Shown here in pieces: positions 63,852-64,000 of a stretch of 64,000 nucleotides of DNA. The notes beneath the pieces are model-generated. The model searched no databases and was not told the origin of the DNA. It saw only the letters and a list, made by a program, of their open reading frames with translations. The stretch is from Chryseobacterium sp. (GTDB lineage Bacteria > Bacteroidota > Bacteroidia > Flavobacteriales > Weeksellaceae). Position numbers and translations under genes: made by a program. Within the stretch, counting starts at the first letter, position 1, and each line of letters opens with the position of its first letter. Where the stretch lies: contig JAITUA010000007.1 in the NCBI GenBank assembly GCA_031286615.1, forward strand, positions 124,001 to 188,000, given 5' to 3'.

Positions 63852-64000
63852 TCATCTTGAAACTTCAACATTCTCTTTTTTCTGTTTCATAAACTGAAAG
63901 ATGGATCCAATCACAAAAAGCACCAAAATAACAAGAAGAGTCTGACCAATGATAGGATCTTTGATATCCTTAGCTAAAGGATGTCCGATAGGAACCCTTG
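63852..64000 (-). CDS. Partial membrane protein, C-terminal end
   Basis: The 3' end of a gene entering from beyond the window. The 49 visible residues contain one membrane segment (TLLVILVLFVIGSIFQF) and a charged tail MKQKKENVEVSR before TGA. No family can be named from this piece. Confidence 0.6.
   Translation of the reverse strand, partial: RVPIGHPLAKDIKDPIIGQTLLVILVLFVIGSIFQFMKQKKENVEVSR

Overview
The window looks like chromosome of a Chryseobacterium-like flavobacterium (Bacteroidota, Weeksellaceae). Most of it is AT-rich. Many genes follow the Bacteroidota -7 promoter element TAnnTTTG. MnmE, a TonB-linked outer-membrane barrel protein, DUF1330, DUF2652 and OMP_b-brl-type genes fit that group. 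The genus is inferred from gene content and style, not from a marker gene.

Layout. 0-9.2 kb is a patchwork of small regulator/target cassettes: the 3' end of a Crp/Fnr gene, HxlR with SDR-DUF1330-SnoaL, a gene graveyard at 2.55-3.0 kb holding AraC and cyclase remnants, a cyclase with a Crp/Fnr gene, a DHFR-like reductase with a divergent HxlR, and a TetR-hydrolase operon behind a large palindromic operator. It ends in a doubly broken MFS transporter gene.

9.37-28.7 kb is an integrated genomic island at the 3' end of mnmE. It carries a tyrosine integrase, a zinc-finger excisionase, and the decayed remains of a second excisionase/integrase pair. A 181-bp direct repeat containing the last bases of mnmE lies at each end. 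The cargo is one block of DNA-surveillance genes in a single orientation: sbcDC, a Gabija-type pair (OLD-family nuclease plus UvrD-like helicase), and a complete type I Wadjet operon (jetABCD). Base composition changes sharply at the edges of the Gabija pair, so the block is a mosaic.

28.7-52.2 kb is more ordinary chromosome: mnmE, two secreted proteins, Lrp/AsnC with a drug-type MFS pump, a metallophosphoesterase, AraC with a three-gene RND efflux pump, a DUF2652 protein, an outer-membrane receptor-like protein, a GH3 beta-glucosidase, and an EamA transporter followed by metN-metI-metQ. The last operon has a leader with a 32-codon ORF rich in Met and Cys codons near its end, followed by a strong terminator hairpin. 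This looks like an attenuator.

52.5-64 kb holds an MhqO/MhqD-like cluster (two ring-cleaving-dioxygenase-type VOC proteins, a small acetyltransferase and an esterase), a Na+/H+ antiporter, a receiver-like protein with a Crp/Fnr regulator, a pirin, an M17 N-domain protein and topoisomerase III. The first VOC gene and the pirin gene share a near-identical palindromic promoter element. Intergenic spaces here carry several families of short dispersed palindromic repeats, a tandem duplication of a gene tail, a 20-unit ATT microsatellite and a degenerate tRNA-Ala.
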